DNA of 64,000 nt from Clostridium frigidicarnis (GTDB lineage: Bacteria > Bacillota > Clostridia > Clostridiales > Clostridiaceae): the NCBI RefSeq assembly GCF_900111985.1, contig NZ_FOKI01000016.1, forward strand, positions 21,391-85,390, read 5' to 3'. The notes under the pieces were generated by a model. It searched no databases and was not told the DNA's origin. It saw nothing but the letters and a program-made list of their open reading frames with translations. Both the position numbers and the translations under genes were made by a program. Below are positions 8,484 through 16,363 of this stretch, one piece after another. Position 1 is the first letter of the stretch; each line of letters starts with the position of its first letter.

Positions 8484-9251
8484 TTGGAACTAAAAAAAGA
8501 ATGGCATAGTGCCGTAAATTTTAGAACATCTAGAAGAGCTTATATAGATAAAGAGTTAGGAGAATTTGAAGTTAACAGAATAACTTCTTTAATAAATGAG
8601 GTGAATAAAGAAGGGAATCTTAAAATTCAATTTATTAAGGATGGATCTAAGCTTATGAATGGTTTTAAGGCTTCCTATGGAATGATAAGTGGAGCGAAAT
8701 CTTTTATAGCATTGGTTGGAAATAAGAATATTAAAAATTTGAAAAGTAGAATTGGATATTACGGGGAATTTATAGTTTTAGAGTGTACGAATCTAGGCGT
8801 TGGAAGTTGTTGGCTTGGAGGTACATATGATAAAGAAGAGTGTAAAAAGCATATTAGTTTATCAAAGGATGATGAATTAGTATGTATAATTTGTTTAGGA
8901 TATGTGAATAAAGATAAATCATTAAAAGAAAAACTTATATCTAAGTTATCTAAGAATACTATGGATAAAAATAAATTTTTAATATCTCAAGATCAAGTTC
9001 CAGGTTGGGTTAATAGTGGTGTGGATTCAGCTATAAAGGCTCCTTCAGCATTAAATAAAAAGCCGGTATCATATTCTTTTATAAATGGAAAATTGAAAGC
9101 TTTTATAACTAAGGGAAATCATGGCTTTGAGGAGGTAGATCTAGGAATAGCCATGAGTCATTTTCAATTAGGTGCATTAAGTAACGGGATTTATGGAAAA
9201 TGGGAAGTGGAAAATCAGGAATATGTTTTTAAAATAAAAAGTACTTCTTAG
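8484..9251 (+). CDS. nitroreductase family protein
   Basis: A 255-residue protein with two half-domains like the 'putative TM nitroreductase' group: N-terminal NFRTSRRAY (the FMN phosphate-binding RxSxRxY-type motif), YYGEFIVLECTNLGVGSCWLGG in the middle region (split here only for description), and a second half with SAIKAPSALNKKP and DLGIAMSHFQLGA. Such enzymes bind FMN and reduce nitro or other electrophilic compounds with NAD(P)H; the substrate is unknown. The start is TTG at 8484, supported by GGAGGAG 8 bases upstream. It follows a decayed gene and has no obvious operon partner. Confidence 0.8.
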   Translation: MELKKEWHSAVNFRTSRRAYIDKELGEFEVNRITSLINEVNKEGNLKIQFIKDGSKLMNGFKASYGMISGAKSFIALVGNKNIKNLKSRIGYYGEFIVLECTNLGVGSCWLGGTYDKEECKKHISLSKDDELVCIICLGYVNKDKSLKEKLISKLSKNTMDKNKFLISQDQVPGWVNSGVDSAIKAPSALNKKPVSYSFINGKLKAFITKGNHGFEEVDLGIAMSHFQLGALSNGIYGKWEVENQEYVFKIKSTS

Positions 9252-9448
9252 AGTAATATATAGAAAGTTACAAATTAAAAGTAACAAGTAGAAACTTACA
9301 AGTAATATTGCAATTGGAAGATTAAACTGAATATTATCTGATGAATGCCCCTTGTAATACCCCTTAAATTAAGATTCATTGTATGAAGAGATAAGATTGT
9401 TTAGTTTTCATAAGTTGGATATAATAGAAATATAAGAGGTTAGGGAGA

Positions 9449-9466
9449 TGAAAAATAGACTAGCAT
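9449..9466. repeat. fragment resembling the inside of repeat A copy 2
   Basis: AAAATAGACTAGCATAC here matches the sequence GAAATAGACTAGCATAC at 39731-39746 inside repeat A copy 2, and a part of copy 1 (ACTAGCATAC). It lies just ahead of mntA. The short length makes this suggestive only. Confidence 0.4.
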
Positions 9467-9476
9467 ACATGAGGTG

Positions 9477-9890
9477 ATGAAAATATTTAAGGAAGAGCAT
9501 TCATTACAATTTGATAAGGAAGAAATTGTTAATAAAATAGAAGGGTATTTATACAATAATGATAATATTGTGAGTGCATATATTTTTGGGTCTTTTGGCA
9601 CTGGAGATTTTACAAATAAAAGTGATATTGATATTGCAATACTTACCAGTGAAGAAATCACATATTCACAGTGTCTTAAAATTAATTCAGAACTAGAAGA
9701 TATAATAGGAATTCCTATTGACTTAAACAATATAATCTTATTACCAGAGCATATTCAAGTGCAGATAATTATGGAAAACAGACAATTATTTAGTAAAGAC
9801 GATATTCTGGAAGAAAAATATATAAACCAATTAAATCACTGGATAAAGACAGAATTTCCATTTTGGAAAAAGCTTGTAACAGCTAAGTAA
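9477..9890 (+). CDS. mntA: MntA-type nucleotidyltransferase antitoxin
   Basis: A 137-residue minimal nucleotidyltransferase with the signature GSx10DxD: GSFGTGDFTNKSDID (Gly38 to Asp52), the metal-binding aspartates being Asp50 and Asp52. In the HepT-MntA systems studied, MntA transfers AMP from ATP to a tyrosine of the HEPN toxin and so neutralises it. It is followed 17 bases later by a HEPN gene, the standard order. The start is uncertain: GAGGTG immediately precedes the ATG (zero spacing), an overlapping GTG at 9474 is in frame, and no later Met fits. Confidence 0.85.
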   Translation: MKIFKEEHSLQFDKEEIVNKIEGYLYNNDNIVSAYIFGSFGTGDFTNKSDIDIAILTSEEITYSQCLKINSELEDIIGIPIDLNNIILLPEHIQVQIIMENRQLFSKDDILEEKYINQLNHWIKTEFPFWKKLVTAK

Positions 9891-9907
9891 AAAGAGGAGA
9901 GATAATT

Positions 9908-10372
9908 ATGAAAAAAATAAATTTAACGAGGCTTGATACAACTATTAACAAGGCTGAGAAGTGTGTTAGTGAATTGGATTTGTTTTACAAGGAAATTATT
10001 TCTAATAAATATGATAATAATGAAATAATTAAAAGGTCCATGGATTTATCATTTAGAAGTTTATTTAATAGTTTTCAATCATTAGTTGAAGATTATGTTT
10101 CGATTGTATTAAGAACATTAAGTGTGGATGTGAGTAAGTTATATTTTAGAAAATGCTTAGAAATATGTGTAGATAATAATTTTCTATCAAAAGAATTTAT
10201 GGAGAAATTTAAGCCATCTGTAAAATTACGAAATGATATTGCACATGGTTATGACATACCAACAACAGAGACTTTAATTGATTTTTATAAAGAAAATGGA
10301 GAAATGTATAAATTATTTATAATAGATATAAATAATTTTAAGAATAATTTAAATCAACAGGAATTGTTTTAA
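9908..10372 (+). CDS. hepT: HepT-type HEPN ribonuclease toxin
   Basis: A 154-residue all-helical HEPN protein. The catalytic motif Rx4HxY is intact as RNDIAHGY (Arg108, His113, Tyr115); in characterised HepT toxins Arg and His form the RNase site of the dimer and the Tyr is the residue AMPylated by MntA. Length and the paired mntA gene agree with a type VII (HepT-MntA) toxin-antitoxin module. Start: ATG with AGAGGAGAG upstream. The module is flanked by a repeat fragment on the left and repeat B on the right, which suggests an accessory insertion. Confidence 0.88.
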   Translation: MKKINLTRLDTTINKAEKCVSELDLFYKEIISNKYDNNEIIKRSMDLSFRSLFNSFQSLVEDYVSIVLRTLSVDVSKLYFRKCLEICVDNNFLSKEFMEKFKPSVKLRNDIAHGYDIPTTETLIDFYKENGEMYKLFIIDINNFKNNLNQQELF

Positions 10373-10411
10373 GTAATAAATTTTATTTTCTACAAGAAAA
10401 TAGTAACACAT

Positions 10412-10524
10412 CTAACCGAAAAGAGAGGGCTAAACAACACAACCTAGCTGACTTATTGTAAGGTATAAAAATACTTTGAGAAGTCAGACAGGCTGCTAAG
10501 GATTAGTCCTCTCTTTTCTTTAGA
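10412..10524. repeat. palindromic repeat family B, copy 1
   Basis: Terminal inverted ends CTAACCGAAAAGAGAGG and CCTCTCTTTTCTTTAG bound a structured 113-bp element with internal CTAGCTGACTT and AAGTCAGACAGG. The left 60 bases (CTAAACAACACAA, CTAGCTGACT, ATTGTAAGGTA) recur on the opposite strand at 19557-19766. It is not a known IS and has no coding capacity. Confidence 0.75.
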
Positions 10525-10950
10525 TTGGAAAATAACTCTCAAGTTTTGACGGAATCAATACTTTTTTCACTAAGAATACTTATGGGGTATGTGATAGTTT
10601 ACTAATGTTTATAATTCTATTTTCATATTAATAAGAAAATGATCAATTTAATAATTATAAAATATTGAATACTAATAATTAATGATGCAAGATTATAATA
10701 ATGATGTAATATACCAATTAGACTGATTTTTTTTGAGAAGGTATTGAATGTAATTTTAAAAATAAGTTTTAGTTTTAATACCAAGCATATATTGTTCTTT
10801 ATTATCAAGTTAATAAAAAGATATTTATATATAAAATAATATGCAATGTATATAATTAATAAATAGATGAAAAATCAAAGAAAAACATATGATTTTTTAA
10901 TTATATAGTTATAAGTAAATTGAGAATATAAAAGCAAAGAAGGGGATTTA
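10525..10950. other. AT-rich intergenic region
   Basis: Between repeat B and the sigma-54 activator gene. Very AT-rich, with no reading frame of interest and no clear terminator. Nothing specific is visible apart from the GAAGGGG ribosome binding site at its right end. Confidence 0.5.
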
Positions 10951-13044
10951 ATGAAAACAAAAGTTGTAGTAATAAAACCACAAAAAGGTCTTCATGCACG
11001 GATTGTAGCTATGGTTGTTCATAAAGCTAATGATATCAATAAAAAATATAACACCAGGTTATCGATAAAATATAAAGATAGAAAAAGTATACCAGCAGTA
11101 AGTCTTATGCCACTAATACTTTTAAAAGTAAAGAAAGGTGAAGAGATAACAGTAGAAGCGGAGGGGGGAGAGGAATTAAAAGCTTTAGAAGAACTATATG
11201 ATTTTTTAAATAGTGATTTTCATATAGATGATGAGGAACAAAATCAAATAGACAATATAATTGAAGATAACAATATAACTTGGGAGCAAGTAATTAAAAG
11301 TACTGCCAATGGAATCGTTGTAGTTGATGAAAATGGAACTATAATAATGACAAATCCCGCAGGAGACAAAATACTTAATATTAAGTATGATGAGGTTGTT
11401 GGCAAAAGAGTTCTTGATGTACTACCTAAGTCGTATATACCTAAAGTTTTAGAGGATAAAAGGTTAAGGCTAGGAATAAAACAGCTGTATAATGATAAAA
11501 TAATTTTTGTTAACATAACTCCAATAATTATAGATGGAAAACTAAAGGGTGCAGTATCTGTATTTGAGGATATTTCAAATTTAGAAAAGATAAAATCAGA
11601 ACTTTATGAAGTAAAAGAACTTAAAGAAAGATTACAACTTATATTAGAAAATGTACATGATGGGATATGTTTTGTAAATAAAGAAGGATATATAACTTAT
11701 ATAAATAAGGCTTATTCTAATTTGCTTAGTGAAGAGGAAGAACATATATTAGGGAAAAATATAAAAGATTTATCTGGTAATGATGCTAAAACTAGTGTTT
11801 TAAACAATGGCAAGGCGATAATAGGTCATGTAAATGTAAGAGAAGATGAATCAACTTTAATTGAAAATGTAAACCCAATAATATTAGATGGAGAAGTAAG
11901 AGGAGTTGTTTCTGTAGTAAAAGAATTTTCTGAGGTTCAGGTTCTATGGCAAATGTTAAATGAGCTATCAGCTAAGGCAGATTACTTGGAAGAGGAATTA
12001 TTAAGAACTAAAGAGAAAGGTGGATTTGAAAAGTTTATAGGTAAAAGTGGAAAAACGTTAGATGCTTTAGCGTTAGCGAAAAAAGCTGCTAAAGGAAATG
12101 CCACTGTTTTAATAAGGGGAGAAAGTGGTACGGGAAAAGAGGTTATAGCAGAAGGAATTCATTTTGCCTCTAATAATGCTAAGGGACCATTTATAAGGGT
12201 AAATTGTGCAGCAATACCAACAAATCTTTTAGAAAGTGAACTTTTTGGTCATGAAAAAGGAGCTTTTACAGGAGCAATAAAGAGAAAACTAGGAAAATTC
12301 GAGCTTGCTCATAATGGAACTATATTTTTAGATGAAATTGGGGAAATGGAAAAAAGTATGCAGGCTAAAATATTAAGAGTGCTTCAGGAAAGGGAATTCA
12401 ATAGAGTTGGAGGAGATGAAGTAGTTAAAGTAAATGTTAGAATTATAGCAGCAACTCATAGAAATCTTGAGGATATGGTTAGAGCAGGTGAATTTAGAGA
12501 AGATTTATATTATAGATTAAATGTAATACCAATATATATTCCACCATTAAGAGAAAGAAAGCAGGATTTAGCTTTTTTAATGGGACATTTTTTAGAGAAA
12601 ATAGGTAAAGATATTAATAAGAAAATAAATGGGGTTACCAATGAAGCAATGGAAGCATTTTTAAATTATTCATGGCCAGGTAATGTTAGAGAACTTGAAA
12701 ATCTTTTAGAAAGAATAATAACTCTTACAGATAAAGATTATATAGATTATTATGATTTACCTTTGTATTTAAAAAGTGATAGCAAAATAGTTGATAATTC
12801 AAAGGATAAGGTAATAGATAAAAAAACACTAAAAGCTGATGAAATTATAACTATGTTAAGTGAAGCTGATGAAATACTTACAATGAAAGAATATGAGCAA
12901 CTTATAATAGAAAAAGCTTTAAAAAAGTATGGGAGCTTTAATGCAGCAGGAAAGGCATTAGGTATTACACATAAGACAGTAGCGGCGAAGGCTAGGCAAT
13001 ATGGAATAGAAAAAATAGTAGGTTGGGAAAAAATATCTAGGTAA
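10951..13044 (+). CDS. sigma-54-dependent activator with N-terminal HPr-like domain, likely regulator of dhaKLM
   Basis: A 697-residue protein: HPr-like domain (1-90), two PAS domains (about 110-210 and 225-330), AAA+ sigma-54 interaction domain (about 360-590) and a Fis-type helix-turn-helix (about 650-690). The HPr domain keeps both regulatory residues at their classical numbers: His15 in GLHAR and Ser46 in RKSIPAVSL. Walker A is GESGTGKE (390-397) and the sigma-54 contact loop GAFTGA is at 437-442. A consensus -24/-12 promoter lies between it and dhaKLM. By inference it activates that operon in response to PTS phosphorylation state and a PAS ligand, analogous in role to DhaR of enterobacteria but with a different sensor domain. 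Confidence 0.9.
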   Translation: MKTKVVVIKPQKGLHARIVAMVVHKANDINKKYNTRLSIKYKDRKSIPAVSLMPLILLKVKKGEEITVEAEGGEELKALEELYDFLNSDFHIDDEEQNQIDNIIEDNNITWEQVIKSTANGIVVVDENGTIIMTNPAGDKILNIKYDEVVGKRVLDVLPKSYIPKVLEDKRLRLGIKQLYNDKIIFVNITPIIIDGKLKGAVSVFEDISNLEKIKSELYEVKELKERLQLILENVHDGICFVNKEGYITYINKAYSNLLSEEEEHILGKNIKDLSGNDAKTSVLNNGKAIIGHVNVREDESTLIENVNPIILDGEVRGVVSVVKEFSEVQVLWQMLNELSAKADYLEEELLRTKEKGGFEKFIGKSGKTLDALALAKKAAKGNATVLIRGESGTGKEVIAEGIHFASNNAKGPFIRVNCAAIPTNLLESELFGHEKGAFTGAIKRKLGKFELAHNGTIFLDEIGEMEKSMQAKILRVLQEREFNRVGGDEVVKVNVRIIAATHRNLEDMVRAGEFREDLYYRLNVIPIYIPPLRERKQDLAFLMGHFLEKIGKDINKKINGVTNEAMEAFLNYSWPGNVRELENLLERIITLTDKDYIDYYDLPLYLKSDSKIVDNSKDKVIDKKTLKADEIITMLSEADEILTMKEYEQLIIEKALKKYGSFNAAGKALGITHKTVAAKARQYGIEKIVGWEKISR

Positions 13045-13090
13045 AAAAGCATATGATTGATATTTATTACCAAGAAACAGATGCTTTCTT

Positions 13091-13117
13091 AGAGAGATTG
13101 AAAAATCTCTCTTTTAT
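13091..13117 (+). terminator. terminator of the sigma-54 activator gene
   Basis: Perfect 9-bp arms AGAGAGATT/AATCTCTCT with a GAAA loop, followed by TTTTAT. Confidence 0.8.
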
Positions 13118-13139
13118 ATTTTTTATAAAAACTATTGTA

Positions 13140-13150
13140 AATCCGTACAT
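13140..13150 (+). promoter_or_regulatory. candidate upstream activator site, left half
   Basis: AATCCGTACAT, about 40 bases upstream of the -24 element. Its inverted copy ATGCACGGATT (10 of 11 matching) lies at 13240-13250, downstream of the expected start of transcription. The two may be binding sites for the adjacent activator. Confidence 0.4.
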
Positions 13151-13189
13151 AGGAGATTATTTTATAAAAAATAATGAAAATATAAAAAG

Positions 13190-13207
13190 TTGGCATAGTA
13201 AATGCTA
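13190..13207 (+). promoter_or_regulatory. sigma-54 (-24/-12) promoter of dhaKLM
   Basis: TTGGCATAGTAAATGCTA matches the consensus YTGGCAC-N5-TTGCW, with GG at 13192-13193 and GC at 13204-13205 in the exact required spacing (10 bases between). It sits 143 bases upstream of dhaK and directly after the gene for a GAFTGA-containing activator. Transcription would begin near 13217. Confidence 0.85.
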
Positions 13208-13239
13208 TTAATATATACATAAAAGAAGATCAGGGATAT

Positions 13240-13254
13240 ATGCACGGATTCCGT
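13240..13254 (+). promoter_or_regulatory. candidate operator palindrome in the dhaK leader
   Basis: ACGGATTCCGT (13244-13254) is a perfect 5-1-5 palindrome, overlapping the inverted copy of the upstream site. Its location downstream of the predicted start would suit either a second activator half-site or a repressor. Confidence 0.4.
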
Positions 13255-13349
13255 AACATTTCTAATAGTTAGTGGAATTTTAGAAGCGGCAATATTCAAT
13301 ATGTTATTTTAAGAGATTAATATGAAATATATTTTAGGAGGAATTAATT

Positions 13350-14348
13350 ATGAAAAAATTAATAAATAATCCAAATAATGTTCTGGAAGATATGTTAAAG
13401 GGAATAGTCTATGCTCATAAAGAGCATTTAAGAAAAATAGATGGTTTTGATGTATTGGTAAGAAAAAATTCACCAGTTGAAGGCAAAGTAGCATTAGTTA
13501 GTGGTGGGGGTAGTGGACATGAACCAGCACACGGAGGTTATATAGGCGAAGGTATGCTTGATGGAGCGGTATGCGGATCAGTATTTACATCACCAACTCC
13601 AGATCAAGTGTTTGAGGGTATTAAAGCTGTAGATGGTGGAGACGGTGTACTTCTTATAATAAAAAATTATAGTGGAGATATAATGAATTTTGAAATGGCT
13701 AAAGATATGGCTGATATGGAGGGAATAAAAGTAGAAGCTGTTGTTGTTAATGATGACGTAGCTGTTGAAGATAGTCTTTATACAGCAGGAAGAAGAGGAA
13801 TTGCTGGAACAGTATTTGTCCATAAAATTGCAGGAGCTAAAGCTGAAAAAGGAGCTTCATTAGAAGAAGTTAAAAAAACTGCTGAAAAGGTAATTAAAAA
13901 CGTAAGAAGCATGGGAATGGCTTTAACATCATGTATAGTTCCAGAAGCGGGAAAAGCTAATTTTACATTAGCAGAGGATGAAGTTGAGATAGGAATGGGC
14001 ATACATGGAGAACCAGGAACCCATAGAGAAAAGATTTCAACAGCAGATGAAATTACAGAGCAGCTGGTTAATAGAATACTAGAAGATATGCCTGTAGCGA
14101 AAAATGAAGAAGTTGCAGTTATGATAAACGGACTTTCAGGAACTCCATTAATGGAACTTTATATAATAAATAAAAAAGTTCAAGAAATGTTAGAAGAAAG
14201 AGGAATAAAATCATATAAGACTTTTGTTGGAGAATTTATGACTTCTTTAGAGATGGCAGGATGTTCAGTAACATTATTAAAACTTGATGAAGAACTTAAA
14301 GAGCTTTTAGATGCTAAAGCTGATACACCAGCATTAAAAGTTTTTTAG
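13350..14348 (+). CDS. dhaK: PTS-dependent dihydroxyacetone kinase, DhaK subunit
   Basis: A 332-residue cytosolic subunit that binds dihydroxyacetone covalently through a histidine and receives phosphate from DhaL-ADP. Visible hallmarks are the substrate-site loop SGGGSGHEPAHGGYIG, the FTSPTPDQV segment and the MGIHGEPG loop containing the hemiaminal-forming His. Length is normal for bacterial DhaK. First gene of dhaK-dhaL-dhaM, behind a sigma-54 promoter, with an AGGAGG ribosome binding site. It works in glycerol/dihydroxyacetone catabolism, delivering DHA-phosphate to glycolysis; no glycerol dehydrogenase gene is in this window. Confidence 0.97.
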   Translation: MKKLINNPNNVLEDMLKGIVYAHKEHLRKIDGFDVLVRKNSPVEGKVALVSGGGSGHEPAHGGYIGEGMLDGAVCGSVFTSPTPDQVFEGIKAVDGGDGVLLIIKNYSGDIMNFEMAKDMADMEGIKVEAVVVNDDVAVEDSLYTAGRRGIAGTVFVHKIAGAKAEKGASLEEVKKTAEKVIKNVRSMGMALTSCIVPEAGKANFTLAEDEVEIGMGIHGEPGTHREKISTADEITEQLVNRILEDMPVAKNEEVAVMINGLSGTPLMELYIINKKVQEMLEERGIKSYKTFVGEFMTSLEMAGCSVTLLKLDEELKELLDAKADTPALKVF

Positions 14349-14390
14349 TATAAGTTAAAAGTAGTTTTATATTTCAGGAGGTAATTGAAG

Positions 14391-15017
14391 ATGAATGGTA
14401 AAAAGGTAATAGAAGTAATAAATAAAATATATGAAGTTTTAGATAAAAATAAAGCTTATTTAACAGAGCTTGATGCGACTATAGGAGACGGAGATCATGG
14501 TCTAAATATGAGTAGAGGATTTAGTGCAGTTGTAGAAAAGTTAAAGGATGAAAGTGGAGATAACATAGGAGATGTATTTAAAAAGACAGGAATGGCTTTA
14601 GTTTCAAATGTAGGAGGAGCTTCAGGTCCACTTTATGGAACTGCTTTTATGAAGGGTGCCATGGCTGTTAATGGAAAAAGTGATATGGGTATACAAGATT
14701 TTCTAAATGTTTTAAGGTCAGCTTTAGATGGAGTAAAGCAAAGAGGTAAGGGAACTGAAGGAGAAAAAACAATGATAGATGCTTTATCTCCTGCTGTAAA
14801 AGCTATAGAAGAATCTATAAATAATGGAGATGATGTAGTAACAGTTTTAAAAAAAGCTAAAGATGCTGCATTACAAGGAGTTGAGTTTACCAAGACAATA
14901 GTTGCAACAAAAGGAAGAGCAAGTTATTTAGGTGAAAGAAGCATAGGACATCAAGATGCAGGAGCTACTTCATGTTTTTATATATTAGAAACTATATATG
15001 AAGAAGTAAAGGCTTAG
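14391..15017 (+). CDS. dhaL: dihydroxyacetone kinase, DhaL (ADP-binding) subunit
   Basis: A 208-residue helical-barrel subunit carrying a tightly bound ADP that is phosphorylated by DhaM and passes phosphate to DHA on DhaK. The Mg-binding aspartates are in TIGDGDHGLNMSRGF, and SNVGGASGPLYG and RASYLGERSIGHQDAGA are typical nucleotide-pocket segments. The ATG at 14391 is chosen: CAGGAGG at 14375-14381 is 9 bases away, while an in-frame TTG at 14385 is too close to it. Starts 42 bases after dhaK and is clearly in the same operon. Confidence 0.96.
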   Translation: MNGKKVIEVINKIYEVLDKNKAYLTELDATIGDGDHGLNMSRGFSAVVEKLKDESGDNIGDVFKKTGMALVSNVGGASGPLYGTAFMKGAMAVNGKSDMGIQDFLNVLRSALDGVKQRGKGTEGEKTMIDALSPAVKAIEESINNGDDVVTVLKKAKDAALQGVEFTKTIVATKGRASYLGERSIGHQDAGATSCFYILETIYEEVKA

Positions 15018-15045
15018 GTTAAAGATAAAAGGAGATGGAAAAATC

Positions 15046-15438
15046 ATGGTAGGAATAGTTGTAATATCACATAGTAGTAAAATAGCAGAAGGTGTAGTGG
15101 AAATGGCATTGCAAATGGCTCCAGAGGTGCCTATGATAGCAGCAGGTGGAACTAGTGATGGAAGAATAGGAACAGATGTAGAGAAGATATCTGAGGCTAT
15201 AAAGAAAGTTTATTCAGAGGATGGAGTATTAATAATATTTGATTTAGGAAGTGCATATATGAATGCTGAGATGGCTATGGATTTTTTAATAGGTGAAGTT
15301 GATACAGATAAAATAGAGATTGTAGATTGTGCACTTATAGAAGGTGGAATAACAGCAGCTGTTGAAAGTAGCATAGGATCAAATAGGGAAACCATAAAAG
15401 AAACATTAAAACCACTAGTATTAAATAAAATGCCATAA
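15046..15438 (+). CDS. dhaM: dihydroxyacetone kinase phosphotransfer subunit DhaM
   Basis: A 130-residue EIIA(Man)-like protein, starting MVGIVVISHSSKIAEG with the phospho-accepting His9. It takes phosphate from HPr and regenerates ATP on DhaL. Only the EIIA domain is present; the HPr and enzyme I-like extensions of the E. coli DhaM are missing, as is common in Firmicutes, so free HPr of the general PTS must serve. Last gene of the operon, 28 bases after dhaL; no convincing terminator was seen directly behind it. Confidence 0.95.
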   Translation: MVGIVVISHSSKIAEGVVEMALQMAPEVPMIAAGGTSDGRIGTDVEKISEAIKKVYSEDGVLIIFDLGSAYMNAEMAMDFLIGEVDTDKIEIVDCALIEGGITAAVESSIGSNRETIKETLKPLVLNKMP

Positions 15439-15552
15439 GTAAGGCACCTGAAACAAAATCAAAATATAGTAGTAACTTTAACTTTGTGTGTAATATTGGT
15501 ATAATTTAAATAGATAAATTATTCAAAAGAAGTGAGGTGAAAAGTTAGTGGA

Positions 15553-16011
15553 GTGTATCTACTAACATATACTATGTTAAAAGAGAATTTAAAAAAAGAT
15601 GAAATAGCAGCAATGAAGGCAAGGGATAAAGCAAGAGTAAGCATTTTAAGATTGGTAAATGCTGATATTAAGGCATTTGAAGTTAATGAAAGAGAAACTA
15701 TTTCTGATGAAGGTATTATAAAAATAATAGAAAAAAACATAAAACAAGTAAAAGAAGCTTTAGAATATGCTAAACAATTAAACAATGAAGAAAAAATAGC
15801 TGAAGGAAACTTTGCAATCGAAGTTTTAACTCCATATCTTCCAGCTCAATTAAGTGATGAGGAAGTAAATAACATGCTAAAAGAAATTATAGCTAATGGT
15901 AATTACGCATCATCAGATATGGGTAAAATAATGAAAGAAATAATGCCAAAAGTTAATGGTAAGTTTGAAAGATCAAAGATAAACCCAATGGTAAAAAGTT
16001 TATTAAGTTAA
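15553..16011 (+). CDS. GatB/YqeY domain protein
   Basis: A 152-residue helical protein of the YqeY family: KENLKKDEIAAMKARDKARV near the start (the typical MKxKDxxR pattern), VLTPYLPAQLSDEEV, MGKIMKEIMPKVNGK and a C-terminal RSKINPMVKSLL. The domain is the same as the C-terminal tRNA-binding tail of GatB, and the stand-alone form is often linked to tRNA amidotransfer, but its role is not proven. Start is uncertain: GTG 15553 lies 13 bases after GAGGTG, while ATG 15574 aligns better with the family's N-terminus but has no ribosome binding site of its own. Confidence 0.85.
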   Translation: MYLLTYTMLKENLKKDEIAAMKARDKARVSILRLVNADIKAFEVNERETISDEGIIKIIEKNIKQVKEALEYAKQLNNEEKIAEGNFAIEVLTPYLPAQLSDEEVNNMLKEIIANGNYASSDMGKIMKEIMPKVNGKFERSKINPMVKSLLS

Positions 16012-16169
16012 TGAACAATGTAATACTTAGTTATTCATTCATATAAATTAGTTTAGATAGTAACGCAAAGTTCTTATTAGATTTAAATGTAGTTATTAAG
16101 CTATCCTTATCTACTATTTTTTAAGCTGGTAGTATTGCGGCACCAAGTCAAAGGATAAATGTTTAAATA
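16012..16169. other. intergenic region, possible small RNA or long 3' UTR
   Basis: About 160 bases with local GC-rich patches (TAGTAACGCAAAGTTCTT near 16060-16077 and GGTAGTATTGCGGCACC near 16125-16141) that can pair in part (CGCAA/TTGCG), running into a strong terminator at 16170-16206. This may be a non-coding RNA, but I cannot assign it to a family and see no clear promoter. Confidence 0.3.
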
Positions 16170-16207
16170 AAACCTAGAGGGCAAGTATTGCCTTCTAGGT
16201 TTTTTCT
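16170..16207 (+). terminator. strong terminator downstream of the YqeY gene
   Basis: Stem AAACCTAGAGGGCAA/TTGCCTTCTAGGTTT with a GTA loop and TTTTT after it. Confidence 0.85.
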
Positions 16208-16363
16208 ATTTGATTAATGAGTTAAGAATTTATATAATTATCAGAGGTTTATGATATAATTTTATAAATATTAAAAGAGAATGGTAATTATAATTACCTA
16301 TTTTGCTATAAATTAGATGCCATATAAATAAATTTTATTAAGAATTAATAGAGAGGTTATGCA

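Noticed and set aside
10623..10808. 61-codon minus-strand frame in the gap before the sigma-54 activator
   Set aside because: No ribosome binding site, and composed of Ile/Leu/Lys/Asn as expected of random AT-rich DNA.
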